Below are positions 36,997 to 45,894 of a DNA stretch of 64,000 bases, one piece after another. The stretch is from Jiangella alkaliphila. GTDB lineage: Bacteria; Actinomycetota; Actinomycetes; Jiangellales; Jiangellaceae. How positions within the stretch are numbered: position 1 is the first letter of the stretch; each line of letters starts with the position of its first letter. Under the pieces are notes generated by a model. The model was not told the DNA's origin. It saw only the letters and a program-made list of their open reading frames with translations, and did not search any database. The translations under genes and the position numbers were made by a program. The stretch is from the NCBI RefSeq assembly GCF_900105925.1, contig NZ_LT629791.1, positions 7,472,001-7,536,000 of the forward strand, written 5' to 3'.

Positions 36997-39900
36997 CGCC
37001 ACGCTCACCCAGGACCAGCGCCCCGATCTCGCGCACCGCGGCGATGGCGGTGAGATCGCGGGCGCGGTCCCGCTCGGCCGCCAGCAGCTTTTCGTCGGGC
37101 TCGGGGAGGTCGACGAGCGCCGGGTGGCGGACGTCGCCGAGCAGCTCCACGGCGCCGATGCGGCGGCCGAGCGCGATCAGCCGGGCCGCGCGGGCGCCGT
37201 CGCCGCGGACCAGCGCCAGCCGCCCGTACACGATGGCGACGATGCCGATGACCGGACGGTCGCCGTCGGCGAGGGCGAGGTCGAACGCGCCGGTCAGCAG
37301 GTCGTCGATGTCGTCGCGACCGACCCGCAGCCGGGCGACGGCCGCGCCGGCCAGCGCCATGACCCGCAGCTGCGGCGGCCCGCCGATCTCCTCGGACCGG
37401 GCCGCCGCCACCGCGACGTCATAGTGCGCCAGCATGGACATGACGTCGCCGAGGTGCGCCGCCGCCTCGGCCAGCCCGGTCTCGGCCATGGTGGCGACCT
37501 CGGGGTCGTTCGGGTAGCGCTCCAGCATCGCCGTCAGCTCGGCCACCCCGCCCGCGACGTCACCGGCACGGACCCGCACGATCGCGCGCAGCAGCTGAAC
37601 CTGGCGGCCGTCGTCGCCCGCGCCGAGGACGTCGAAGCCGAGCACCGCCTCGTCCAGCAGCTTCACGGCCGTGGCGCTGTCGCCGTCGGCCGCCTCCGTC
37701 ATGCCCAGGGTCATCGAGGTCATCGCCAGGCCCCACCGGTCGCCGAGCGCCGCGAACCCCGCGCGCGCCTCCTGGGCCAGCCGGCGCGACCGCTCCCGCT
37801 CACCCTCGTTGTCGGCCATCATGCTGAAGAACAGCGCACCCATGGCCCGCACCCACGGCTCGCCGGACGCCTCGACGACCACGCGGGCCCGCTCCAGCTG
37901 GGCCGGCCGCCCGTTCATCGCGGCGAGCAGCAGCTCGCCGAACGCCCGTGCCAGCGGGGTCAGCTCCACGTCGCCGCGCACCAGCCGCCGCAGCCGCCGG
38001 ATGAACCCCACGCCCATCCGCGTCGGCCCGGCGACCAGCGAGTTGGGGACGATGAGCGTGTAGAGGACGGCGGCGGTGCTGGGGTCGGCCGCGCCGTCCA
38101 TGCGGATCAGCTGCTCGCCCCAGCCAGCCACCTCGAAGTGCAGGCCGAGCGCGGCCCAGTACCAGCACATGGTCAACGCGATGGAGTAGGCGGACGGGGT
38201 GTCGCCGGCGTCGATGGCGGCCCGCAGCCCGGCGACCAGGTTGTCGTGCTCGGCCGCCAGCACGCCGAACCACTCGACCTGGCCGCTGCCGCGCAGGTGC
38301 GGCTCGGCCCGGATGGCGAGGTCGACCGCCCAGGCGACCAGCCCGGCCGTCGCCGCCGCCCGCTCGCCCGCGGCTTCGAGCTCGGCGTCGGCGAACTCGC
38401 GGACGGTCTCCAGCAGCCGGAACCGGACCGTCCCGCCGGACTCGTCGACCACCAGCAGCGACTGGTCGGCCAGCCCGGCCAGCGCGGCGTCGACGGCGGC
38501 GGCGTCGACCGGCGCCCCACCGGCCGTCCCGAACCCGCAGACGGCGGCCGCGGTCGCCGCGTCGGCCCCGCCCGGCAGCACGGCCAGCCTGCGCAGCACC
38601 GCCTGCTCGGTCGCGTCCAGCAGCTCCCAGCTCCAGCGGACGACGGCCAGCAGCGTGCGGTGTCGTTCCGGCGCCGAGCGCGGGCCGCCGACCAGCAGCC
38701 CGAACCGGTCATCGAGCCGGGCGGCGAGCTGCTCCACCGACATCGACCGCACCTTCGCCGCGGCCAGCTCGATCGCCAGCGGCAGGCCGTCGAGGTGCCG
38801 GCAGACGTCCACGACGACGGCCGGGTCCAGGTGCGCGGCCGGCCGGGCCGCCTTGGCGCGGTCGTGGAACAGCCGCACGGCCGGGTAGTCCAGCGCGCCG
38901 TCGCCGTCCGGCGGCAGCGCCAGCGCGGGCAGCGGGTGCACGACCTCGCCGTCGACGGCCAGCGGCGTCCGACTGGTCGCCACCACCCTGACCAGCTCCG
39001 ACGCCGTCACGATCTCGTGCACGACCTGTGCGACGGCGTCGACCAGGTGTTCGCAGTTGTCGACGATGATCAACGCGTCGCTGTCGGCCAGCATGTCGCG
39101 CAGCCGCTCGATCGGCGACCGCGACAGCTGGTACGTGCCGCGCTCCATCAGGCTGGCCTCGCGGACGCCCAGCGCGGCCAGCACCGCGGGCAGCACGTCG
39201 GCGTCGTCGCGCAGGCCGGCCAGCTCGACGAGGTGCACCGGCCGGCTCATCCGGTTCAGCCACCGCAGCCCCAGCTCGGTGGCGAACCGGGTCTTGCCGA
39301 CGCCGCCGGGACCCAGCAGCGTGATCAGCCGGGTGTCCTCCAGCAGCCGCTCGACCCACGCCAGCTCGTCGTCGCGGCCCAGCAGCGGCGTCGCCGACCG
39401 GCGCAGCCGCGGCGCCCGCACGCTCGGACCGGCCTGCTCAGGCAACTCGTGCGTCAGCACCGCCAGGTGGACGTCGCGCAGCTGCGGCCCGGGGTCGGCG
39501 CCGAACGCCTCCGCGAGCCGTTCGCGTCCGTCCTCGTAGGCGGCCAGTGCCTCGGCCGGCCGCCCGGTCGCGACCAGCGCGCGCATCAGCTGGCCGAGCA
39601 GCGCCTCGTCGAGCGGGTGGTCGTCGACCAGCGCGACCAGCTCGGCCGGGAGGTCGGCGTGGGCGCCGCGGCGCAGGTCGGCCTCGATGCGGGCGCGGCG
39701 CAGGTCCAGCCGCAACGTGCCGAGCCGGGCCGCCTCGACCGATGCGAACGGCGCGTCGCCGACGTCGGCCAGCGGCTCGCCGCGCCACAGGTCCAGCGCC
39801 CGCGTGGCGTCGGCCGCCGCCGCCTCGGGGTCGCCGTCGCGCAGCGCCGCCGTCGCGGACGCCAGCAGGACGTCGGCCACGGCGGCGTCGACGTCGTCGC

Positions 39901-40165
39901 GGCCGACCGCGAGCCGGTACCCGCCGGCCGCCGCATCGACCGTCACCGGGTGCCCGTTCAGCGCCTTGCGCAGCCGCGACGCCGCCGCCTGCACGGCGTT
40001 GGCGGGGTTGGCGGGGCGGCCGGCCCACAGGTCGTCGACGATCGTCTCGACCCCGACCACCCGGCCGGGCGCCAGCGCCAGGCGCGCGAGCAGCGCGCGC
40101 ACGCCGGCGCCGGGGATCTCACCGGCCGCGCCGACGCGCACCGGCCCGAGGATGGAGACCTGCAT
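36965..40165 (-). CDS. SARP/AfsR-family transcriptional regulator with NB-ARC and TPR regions
   Basis: 1066 residues. The N-terminal OmpR-type winged helix (1-90, VSILGPVRVGAAGEIPGAGV ... PANAVQAAASRLRKAL) is followed by a bacterial transcriptional activation domain (about 95-240). An NB-ARC/AAA ATPase comes next, with LLGPGGVGKTRFATEL and ALIIVDNCEHLVDA, then a long alpha-helical, TPR-like C-terminus. Such proteins activate secondary-metabolite or export genes. It converges on the DrrAB-like exporter and overlaps its end by 32 bases. The repeats at 35109-35141 are a plausible binding site. An AGGAG ribosome site lies just before the ATG. Target assignment is inference. Confidence 0.88.
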   Translation of the reverse strand: MQVSILGPVRVGAAGEIPGAGVRALLARLALAPGRVVGVETIVDDLWAGRPANPANAVQAAASRLRKALNGHPVTVDAAAGGYRLAVGRDDVDAAVADVLLASATAALRDGDPEAAAADATRALDLWRGEPLADVGDAPFASVEAARLGTLRLDLRRARIEADLRRGAHADLPAELVALVDDHPLDEALLGQLMRALVATGRPAEALAAYEDGRERLAEAFGADPGPQLRDVHLAVLTHELPEQAGPSVRAPRLRRSATPLLGRDDELAWVERLLEDTRLITLLGPGGVGKTRFATELGLRWLNRMSRPVHLVELAGLRDDADVLPAVLAALGVREASLMERGTYQLSRSPIERLRDMLADSDALIIVDNCEHLVDAVAQVVHEIVTASELVRVVATSRTPLAVDGEVVHPLPALALPPDGDGALDYPAVRLFHDRAKAARPAAHLDPAVVVDVCRHLDGLPLAIELAAAKVRSMSVEQLAARLDDRFGLLVGGPRSAPERHRTLLAVVRWSWELLDATEQAVLRRLAVLPGGADAATAAAVCGFGTAGGAPVDAAAVDAALAGLADQSLLVVDESGGTVRFRLLETVREFADAELEAAGERAAATAGLVAWAVDLAIRAEPHLRGSGQVEWFGVLAAEHDNLVAGLRAAIDAGDTPSAYSIALTMCWYWAALGLHFEVAGWGEQLIRMDGAADPSTAAVLYTLIVPNSLVAGPTRMGVGFIRRLRRLVRGDVELTPLARAFGELLLAAMNGRPAQLERARVVVEASGEPWVRAMGALFFSMMADNEGERERSRRLAQEARAGFAALGDRWGLAMTSMTLGMTEAADGDSATAVKLLDEAVLGFDVLGAGDDGRQVQLLRAIVRVRAGDVAGGVAELTAMLERYPNDPEVATMAETGLAEAAAHLGDVMSMLAHYDVAVAAARSEEIGGPPQLRVMALAGAAVARLRVGRDDIDDLLTGAFDLALADGDRPVIGIVAIVYGRLALVRGDGARAARLIALGRRIGAVELLGDVRHPALVDLPEPDEKLLAAERDRARDLTAIAAVREIGALVLGERGVTPSGDTPAP

Positions 40166-40230
40166 GCTCCTAGGATCTCCTGAACACGGTGCGGCGCTGT
40201 GTCCGCCCCGTGAGAAGGGAAGGTCACGCG

Positions 40231-41916
40231 ATGACCGACGTGCTCGAGCAGGCCCGCGCCTGGCTGGCCGACGACCCCGACCCGGCCACCCGGGCGGAGC
40301 TGCAGGCGGTGCTCGACGCCGCCGTGGCCGGTGACACCGACGCCGCCGCGGACCTCTCCGACCGGTTCGCCGGCATCCTGCAGTTCGGCACCGCCGGGCT
40401 GCGCGGCGCCATCGGCGCCGGCCCGAGCCGGATGAACCGCGCCGTCGTCATCCGCGCCGCCGCCGGCCTCGCCGCCTTCCTGCTGGCGGCCCGCACGCCG
40501 GTGAATGGCGCACGGCACCGCGTGATCGTCGGCTACGACGCCCGGTACCGGTCGTACGACTTCGCCACCGACACTGCCGCCGTCCTGACCGCGGCCGGCA
40601 TCGAGGCGCTGGTCATGCCGCGGCTGCTGCCGACGCCGGTGCTCGCGTTCTCGGTGCGCCACCTGTCCGCCGACGCCGGCGTCATGGTGACGGCCAGCCA
40701 CAACCCGCCGCAGGACAACGGCTACAAGGTGTACCTCGGCGGCCCCGACGGCGGCTCGCAACTGGTCGCCCCCGCCGACGCCGAGATCGCCGCGCACATC
40801 GACGCCGTCGACTCCGTCGCCTCGGTCCCGCGGACGGAGTCGGGCTGGGCGGAGATCGGCGAGGAGGTCGTGACGGCGTACCTGGCGGCCGCCGCGGGGG
40901 TGGCCGAGCCTGGCGGCCCCCGCGACCTGCGCATCGTGCACACGTCGTTGCACGGCGTCGGCGGCGTGACGGCCGGCGAGGCGCTGATCCGGGCCGGCTT
41001 CACCGACCTGCACACCGTCGCCGAGCAGGCCGAGCCCGACCCCGACTTCCCCACCGTCGCGTTCCCCAACCCCGAGGAACCCGGCGCCATCGACCTCGCG
41101 CTGGCGCTGGCGCGGCGGGTCGGCGCGGACGTCGTCATCGCCAACGACCCCGACGCGGACCGGTGCGCGGTCGCGCTGCCCGACGCCGGCGGCGAGTGGC
41201 GGATGTTGCACGGCGACGAGGTCGGGGGGCTGCTGGGCGAGCATCTCGCCCGGCGCGGGCGGACCGGCGTGCTGGCCAACTCGATCGTGTCGTCGCGGCT
41301 GCTCGGGCGCATCGCGGCCGCGCTCGGGCTGTCGCACGAGGAGACCCTCACGGGGTTCAAGTGGATCTCCCGGGTGCCCGGCCTCACGTTCGGCTACGAA
41401 GAGGCGCTGGGCTACTGCGTCGACCCTGAGTCGGTGCGCGACAAGGACGGCATCTCGACGGCCGTGCTGGTGGCCGAGCTGGCGGCACAGGCGAAGGCGG
41501 CCGGCCGGACGCTGTGGGACCTGCTCGACGATCTCGCCGTGGCGCACGGCCTGCACGCCACCGACCAGCTGTCCGTCCGCGTCGACGACCTGTCGCTGAT
41601 CGCCGGCGCGATGGCCCGGCTGCGCTCGGCGTCACCGCCGTCGCTGGGCGGGTCCGAGGTCGTGACGGCGGACGACCTGCTGGCCGGCGACGGCGGCCTG
41701 CCACCCACCGACGGCCTGCGCTACCTGACCGCCGACGCCACCCGCGCCGTCGTCCGGCCGAGCGGGACCGAGCCGAAGCTCAAGTGCTACCTCGAGGTCG
41801 TGGTGCCGGTCGGCGACGGCGACGTCGGCACCGCTCGCGCCGTCGCCCGCGAGCGGCTGGCCGCCGTCCGCGCCGACGTCGCCGCCGCGCTGGGCCTGGA
41901 GGCTGAGCCGGTATGA
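40231..41916 (+). CDS. Phosphohexomutase (phosphoglucomutase/phosphomannomutase, PgmB2-like)
   Basis: 561 residues. LQFGTAGLRGAIGAGPSRMN, VMVTASHNPPQDNGYKVYLGG (written VMVTASHNPPQDNGYKVY; catalytic Ser), VIANDPDADRCAVA (metal loop), the EEALGYCVDP sugar-specificity loop and VRPSGTEPKLKCYLEV (phosphate site) identify the alpha-D-phosphohexomutase superfamily. In this length class some members act on ribose or deoxyribose phosphates, which would suit the nucleoside-salvage genes nearby; glucose-1-phosphate is equally possible. GAAGGGAAGG precedes the ATG. The stop overlaps the DUF1707 gene by four bases. Confidence 0.9.
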   Translation: MTDVLEQARAWLADDPDPATRAELQAVLDAAVAGDTDAAADLSDRFAGILQFGTAGLRGAIGAGPSRMNRAVVIRAAAGLAAFLLAARTPVNGARHRVIVGYDARYRSYDFATDTAAVLTAAGIEALVMPRLLPTPVLAFSVRHLSADAGVMVTASHNPPQDNGYKVYLGGPDGGSQLVAPADAEIAAHIDAVDSVASVPRTESGWAEIGEEVVTAYLAAAAGVAEPGGPRDLRIVHTSLHGVGGVTAGEALIRAGFTDLHTVAEQAEPDPDFPTVAFPNPEEPGAIDLALALARRVGADVVIANDPDADRCAVALPDAGGEWRMLHGDEVGGLLGEHLARRGRTGVLANSIVSSRLLGRIAAALGLSHEETLTGFKWISRVPGLTFGYEEALGYCVDPESVRDKDGISTAVLVAELAAQAKAAGRTLWDLLDDLAVAHGLHATDQLSVRVDDLSLIAGAMARLRSASPPSLGGSEVVTADDLLAGDGGLPPTDGLRYLTADATRAVVRPSGTEPKLKCYLEVVVPVGDGDVGTARAVARERLAAVRADVAAALGLEAEPV

Positions 41917-42524
41917 GCACCGAGGAGCCGCGCGGCCCGGCCGAGCGCGACGCGAGCCTGATGCGGGTCTCGCACGCCGACCGCGACCGGATGGTCGAGA
42001 TCCTGCGCGACGCGGCCGCGGACGGACGGCTGGACACCGAGGAGCTGGAGGAGCGGGTGGAGCGGGCGCTCACCGCGCGCACCTTCGCCGACCTGGAGCC
42101 GCTGACAGAGGGCCTGCCGGTCGCGCCGGTCGCACCGCCCGCGCCGGCGCCGGCGGTTCCGGCAGCGCCGCCGGCCGACGAGATCGTGCGGTGGGAGGTG
42201 GCCGGCCAGCGGCTGCGCCGCGAGGGCGCGTGGACCGTGCCGCGCGTCATCGAGCTCGCCATGATGGGCGGCTCGGCCCGGCTGGACTACACCGTGGCGC
42301 GGCTCCCGGAGGGCGGGCAGAGCACGCTGCGCATCTCGACGGCCGGCGGACGGTTGCGGCTGACGGTGCCGCCGGGGGTCGCGGTGGACTTGAGCGGGGT
42401 CGCGGCGGCCGGCGGACGGATCCGCGACCACGCCTCCCGGCGCGCCGTGCCGGGCACGGTGACGCATGTGGTCACCGTGACCGGCACGATGTTCGGCGGG
42501 AGCATCCGTGTCGAGAGCGCCTAG
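41913..42524 (+). CDS. DUF1707 (SHOCT-like) domain protein
   Basis: 203 residues. The N-terminal MRVSHADRDRMVEILRDAAADGRLDTEELEERVERALTARTFADLEPL is the DUF1707 module, recognised here from MRVSHADRDRMVEIL and GRLDTEELEERV. A proline/alanine linker follows. The C-terminal 110 residues are beta-rich with EIVRWEVAGQRLRREG and VIELAMMGGSARLDY, resembling the cell-wall-active-antibiotic-response type C-terminal domain. No membrane helix is present. The role is unknown. Coupled to the mutase by ATGA; its TAG stop shares a CTAG with the convergent FN3 gene. Confidence 0.82.
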   Translation: MSTEEPRGPAERDASLMRVSHADRDRMVEILRDAAADGRLDTEELEERVERALTARTFADLEPLTEGLPVAPVAPPAPAPAVPAAPPADEIVRWEVAGQRLRREGAWTVPRVIELAMMGGSARLDYTVARLPEGGQSTLRISTAGGRLRLTVPPGVAVDLSGVAAAGGRIRDHASRRAVPGTVTHVVTVTGTMFGGSIRVESA

Positions 42525-43474
42525 GGCTCGCAGGCCGGGTCCACCGTCAGCGTGATCGCGTTGCTGAAGGCGGACGCGTTGCCCGAACTGTCTACGGCGC
42601 GCACCTTGACCGTGTTCGCGCCGAGGTCGGGCAGCCACACGGTCGTGGCGCCGGTGCCGCGCGCGACCGAGATGATCCGGCCGTTGCCGAACACCTCGTA
42701 GTCGATCGCGCCGGGCGCGTCCCGGTCGTCCGTCGACGGTGTCCACGTGAGCGCGGCGTTGTCGCAGGTGTAGCGGACGATCCGGCCGGCCAGCCCGGAC
42801 GGCGTGCCCGGCGGCGTGACGTCGGTGGTCGTCGGCGTCGTGACCGTGAGCGTGTTCGTCGGCGCCGACAGGCCGCTGCTCCGGCTGGCGCGGACGGTGT
42901 AGTGGTGCGTGCTGCCCGGCGTCAGCTGCCGGATCGTCACGGTCGCCGTCGGCTGCGCGAACGGCGCGGCCGCCCAGGCGACCAGCGTCGACCCGTCGAA
43001 GACCTGATATGCGCCGACGTCGAACTCGTCGCCGGGGCGGTCGAACTCCAGCAGCACCCGGGCCGGCGACACCTCGGTGGTGCGCAGGCCGGACGGCGCT
43101 CCTGGCTGCACGCCGGGGCCGCGGGTCGTGACGGTGATCGTGCGAGTCGGTGCCGCGACGTCGCCGGACGCGTCGACCGCGACGATCCGGAAGCCGTACG
43201 TCTGCCCCGGCACGAGGTTCCGGGCGACGTAGGCGCTGCCGAAGCTCGTGGTCACCAGCACGTCGTTCTGGTAGACCCGCCACCTGGTCGGCTCGGTGAG
43301 GTACCCGGGCGACCACTGCATCGACACCTGCGTGGCGGTGACGTTGTTGACGTAGAAGTTGAACGGGGTCGGTGGCGCGGACCCCGCCGTCGCCGTCGCA
43401 GGCCCGGTGAGGCCCAGTGACAACCCGGCGGCCAGCCCTGCGACCAATGCGATGAGACGCCTGCGGACGTGCAT
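42521..43474 (-). CDS. Secreted protein with three fibronectin type III domains
   Basis: 317 residues. A signal peptide (RRRLIALVAGLAAGLSLGLTG, cleavage around ATATAG) is followed by FN3 domains at about 35-115, 122-207 and 215-315. These show repeated elements such as QVSMQWSPGY, PGQTYGFRIVAVD, PGSTHHYTVRAS and ALTWTPSTDD. No catalytic domain is attached, so it is probably a binding or adhesion protein, or a remnant of a larger glycoside hydrolase. It ends in DPACEP, with a single other Cys (RYTCDN), possibly paired. The upstream GAGGAGGTT-type ribosome site supports the ATG. Confidence 0.82.
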   Translation of the reverse strand: MHVRRRLIALVAGLAAGLSLGLTGPATATAGSAPPTPFNFYVNNVTATQVSMQWSPGYLTEPTRWRVYQNDVLVTTSFGSAYVARNLVPGQTYGFRIVAVDASGDVAAPTRTITVTTRGPGVQPGAPSGLRTTEVSPARVLLEFDRPGDEFDVGAYQVFDGSTLVAWAAAPFAQPTATVTIRQLTPGSTHHYTVRASRSSGLSAPTNTLTVTTPTTTDVTPPGTPSGLAGRIVRYTCDNAALTWTPSTDDRDAPGAIDYEVFGNGRIISVARGTGATTVWLPDLGANTVKVRAVDSSGNASAFSNAITLTVDPACEP

Positions 43475-43538
43475 GGTCGAACCTCCTCGGTCGGAGTGCG
43501 TCGCGTGGAGTACGCGGAAACCGGCCGGAAGGATTGCG

Positions 43539-44534
43539 TCAGGTCCGTACGGGACCTGTTGTTCTGCGGACGATCAGGTCGGCCGGCAGCACCTCGTGCC
43601 GCGGCGGCAGGCCCGGCTCGTCGATGCGCTCGTTCAGCAGCGCGACGGACCGGGCGGCCATCGCGGCGAGCGGCTGGCGCACCGTCGTCAGCCCGAGCGT
43701 CGGCCAGGCCGCCTGGCGCACGTCGTCGAAGCCGGCCACGGAGAGTTCACCCGGCACCGCGACGCCAAGGGCGGCGGCCGCGTTGAGGACGGCGAACGCG
43801 ACCTGGTCGTTGAGCCCGACGATCGCCGTCGGCGGCGCCGCGGCGGTGAGCAGGTCGGTCGCGGCGTCGACGGCGCGGTCGTAGTCGAAACCCGTCTCCC
43901 GCACGTCGGGCGGCGGCAACCCGCGCTCGGCCAGCCGCCGGCCGATCCCGTCGAGCCGCCGCGCCGACGTGCTCGCGCCGGGCAGTCCGGCGAGGACGGC
44001 GATGCGCCGGTGCCCCAGCTCGGCCAGGTGGTCGACGACCGCGGCGGCGCCGGCCGGATGGTCCCCTTCGACGCTGTCGCAGCCCGCGTCGACCACACGG
44101 TTGGCCAGCACCACCGGGAACCGGCGGGCCGCCAGGTCCGCGACCTCGGCGGAGCCTTCGACCGCGGCGGTGAACACGATGCCGTCGACCCGCTGCTGGA
44201 GCAGCAGCTCGACCGAACCGGCGTTCTGCAGCAGCATGTGCTGCCCCCGGGCGGCGACGGCGGCGGCGATCTCTTCGAGGAACTCCGGGTAGAACGGGTT
44301 GGTGAGGTCTGACACGACCACCCCGACCAACCCGGTCCGGCTGGTCACCATGCTGCGGGCGGCGGCGTTCGGGGTGTAGCCGAGCTCCCGGCTGATCGCC
44401 AGGATCCGGTCGCGGGTGGCCGCCGCGACCCGGCCGCCGTTGAGCGCACGCGACACCGTCGCCTGCGAGGTGCCCGCCGCCCGCGCGATGTCGACGCTGG
44501 TGGGCGGGCGTCCGCGACCGCCCGGCTTCGCCAT
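43539..44534 (-). CDS. LacI-family transcriptional regulator
   Basis: 331 residues. HTH: SVDIARAAGTSQATVSRALNGG, then the hinge helix NAAARSMVTSRTGLVGVVVS. The periplasmic-binding-type ligand domain runs to the end (ITNPFYPEF-like DLTNPFYPEFLEEI, FDDVRQAAWPTLGLTTVRQP). It lies five bases downstream of the HisD-family dehydrogenase gene in the same direction, so it is probably part of that operon and its repressor. The 18-bp palindrome at 45860-45877, directly before the dehydrogenase start, has the central CG typical of LacI operators. The ligand is unknown. Confidence 0.9.
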   Translation of the reverse strand: MAKPGGRGRPPTSVDIARAAGTSQATVSRALNGGRVAAATRDRILAISRELGYTPNAAARSMVTSRTGLVGVVVSDLTNPFYPEFLEEIAAAVAARGQHMLLQNAGSVELLLQQRVDGIVFTAAVEGSAEVADLAARRFPVVLANRVVDAGCDSVEGDHPAGAAAVVDHLAELGHRRIAVLAGLPGASTSARRLDGIGRRLAERGLPPPDVRETGFDYDRAVDAATDLLTAAAPPTAIVGLNDQVAFAVLNAAAALGVAVPGELSVAGFDDVRQAAWPTLGLTTVRQPLAAMAARSVALLNERIDEPGLPPRHEVLPADLIVRRTTGPVRT

Positions 44535-44539
44535 GCCGG

Positions 44540-45859
44540 TCAGTCTCGCACGCCCCCGAACGCGTGATCTGTCCACGTCAGCGACCCGCCGGTGTGGGCG
44601 GCCGTGCGGATGTCGCCGGAGCGGGCGTGCCCCTCGAACAGCTCGACCCGCGACGCGCGGCCGCAGACCTCGCCGAGCAGGGCGCTGGACGCCGGGTCGG
44701 TGATCTCCTGGTACGTCACCGTCTTGAGGTACTTCCCGACCCACAGCCCGCCGGTGTAGCGAGCCGCACCGCGCGTCGGCAGCACGTGGTTGGTGCCGAT
44801 GACCTTGTCGCCGTACGACACCGTCGTCAGCGCGCCGAGGAACAGGCTGCCGTAGTTGCGCAGCCGCGACAGCGCCGCCCGCGGGTTCGCCGTCAGCACC
44901 TCGACGTGCTCGAACGCCCGCTCGTCGACCAGCGCGTACGCCTCGTCCAGCGAGGAGGCGACGTGCACCTCGCCGTAGTCGCGCCAGGCCGGCTCGGCCA
45001 TGTCCTTCGTCGGCATGCCGGGCAGGATCTCCTCGACGTGCGCGATCGCCGCCCGCGCCACCGATTCGCTGGTCGTGATGAGGACGGCGGGCGAGTCCGG
45101 CCCGTGCTCGGCCTGCGACAGCAGGTCGACGGCGACGGTGAACGGGTCGGCGGTCTCGTCGGCGAGCACCAGGATCTCCGTCGGCCCGGCGAACAGGTCC
45201 AGCCCGACCCGGCCGTAGAGCTGCTTCTTCGCCTCCGCGACGTACGCGTTGCCCGGCCCGGCGACGAGGTCGACCGGCGGGACCGTCTCGGTGCCCAGCG
45301 CGAGCGCGCCGATCGCCTGGACGCCGCCGAGCAGGTAGATCTCGTCGGCGCCGGCCAGCGACATCGCCGCGATGGTGGCGGCCGGGATCTCGCCGCGGAT
45401 CGGCGGCGTGCAGGCGGCCACCCGCGGCACGCCGGCGACCTTCGCCGTCACGATGGTCATGTGCGCCGACGCGGTCAGCGGGTAGCGCCCGCCCGGGATG
45501 TAGGCGCCGACGGACGCGATCGGCAGGTGCTTCTGCCCCAGGAACACGCCCGGCAGCGTCTCGACCTCGAACTCCCGCAACGACGCCAGCTGCCGCTCGG
45601 CGAACCCGCGCACCTGCGCCTGCGCGAACCGGATGTCCTCCAGCGCCTGCTCCGGCACCGTCGCGACGATCTTCTCGATCTCCTCGCCGGACAGCCGGAA
45701 CGAGGGCGGCGACCACGAGTCCAGCTGCTCGGAGTAGGTGCGGACGGCGGCGTCGCCGCCGGTCTCGATCTCGGCCAGCATGCGCGCGACGGTGGCCGTG
45801 ACGGCGGCGGCGTCGGCGCTGCGGTCGACGGCGGCGGAGCGGTCCTTGAGTGTCCTCAT
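44540..45859 (-). CDS. Histidinol dehydrogenase-family protein (possibly sulfopropanediol dehydrogenase-like)
   Basis: 439 residues. HisD family blocks are ASVGAYIPGGRYPLTASAHM, LVAGPGNAYVAEAKKQLYG, LFAGPTEILVLADE, LLSQAEHGPDSPAVL (zinc Gln/His) and SYGDKVIGTNHVLPTRGAAR (zinc Asp). It oxidises an alcohol to an acid with NAD in two steps. No other his genes are near; instead a LacI regulator follows and an SDR precedes, which suggests a catabolic paralogue such as the HpsN-type sulfopropanediol 3-dehydrogenase rather than histidine synthesis. The ATG directly abuts a perfect palindrome and has no ribosome site, so a leaderless mRNA is likely. Confidence 0.85.
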   Translation of the reverse strand: MRTLKDRSAAVDRSADAAAVTATVARMLAEIETGGDAAVRTYSEQLDSWSPPSFRLSGEEIEKIVATVPEQALEDIRFAQAQVRGFAERQLASLREFEVETLPGVFLGQKHLPIASVGAYIPGGRYPLTASAHMTIVTAKVAGVPRVAACTPPIRGEIPAATIAAMSLAGADEIYLLGGVQAIGALALGTETVPPVDLVAGPGNAYVAEAKKQLYGRVGLDLFAGPTEILVLADETADPFTVAVDLLSQAEHGPDSPAVLITTSESVARAAIAHVEEILPGMPTKDMAEPAWRDYGEVHVASSLDEAYALVDERAFEHVEVLTANPRAALSRLRNYGSLFLGALTTVSYGDKVIGTNHVLPTRGAARYTGGLWVGKYLKTVTYQEITDPASSALLGEVCGRASRVELFEGHARSGDIRTAAHTGGSLTWTDHAFGGVRD

Positions 45860-45877
45860 GGTGTATACGTATACACC
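45860..45877. promoter_or_regulatory. 18-bp perfect palindrome abutting the HisD-family start codon
   Basis: GGTGTATACGTATACACC is a perfect palindrome whose last base is adjacent to the ATG at 45859. It contains TATACG/TATAC, which could serve as the -10 of a leaderless transcript, so a repressor bound here would block RNA polymerase. The LacI regulator encoded downstream is the natural candidate. Confidence 0.7.
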
Positions 45878-45894
45878 ACCGCCGACCAGGCAGG

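Noticed and set aside
37124-40183. A long open frame on the plus strand (about 1,020 codons) opposite the SARP gene
   Set aside because: It has no recognisable motif and mirrors the codon bias of the SARP coding strand; the opposite strand has winged-helix, Walker A and Walker B motifs.
44540-45859. Biosynthetic histidinol dehydrogenase (hisD)
   Set aside because: No other histidine genes adjoin it and it is flanked by LacI and SDR genes with an operator palindrome, so a catabolic paralogue is more likely.
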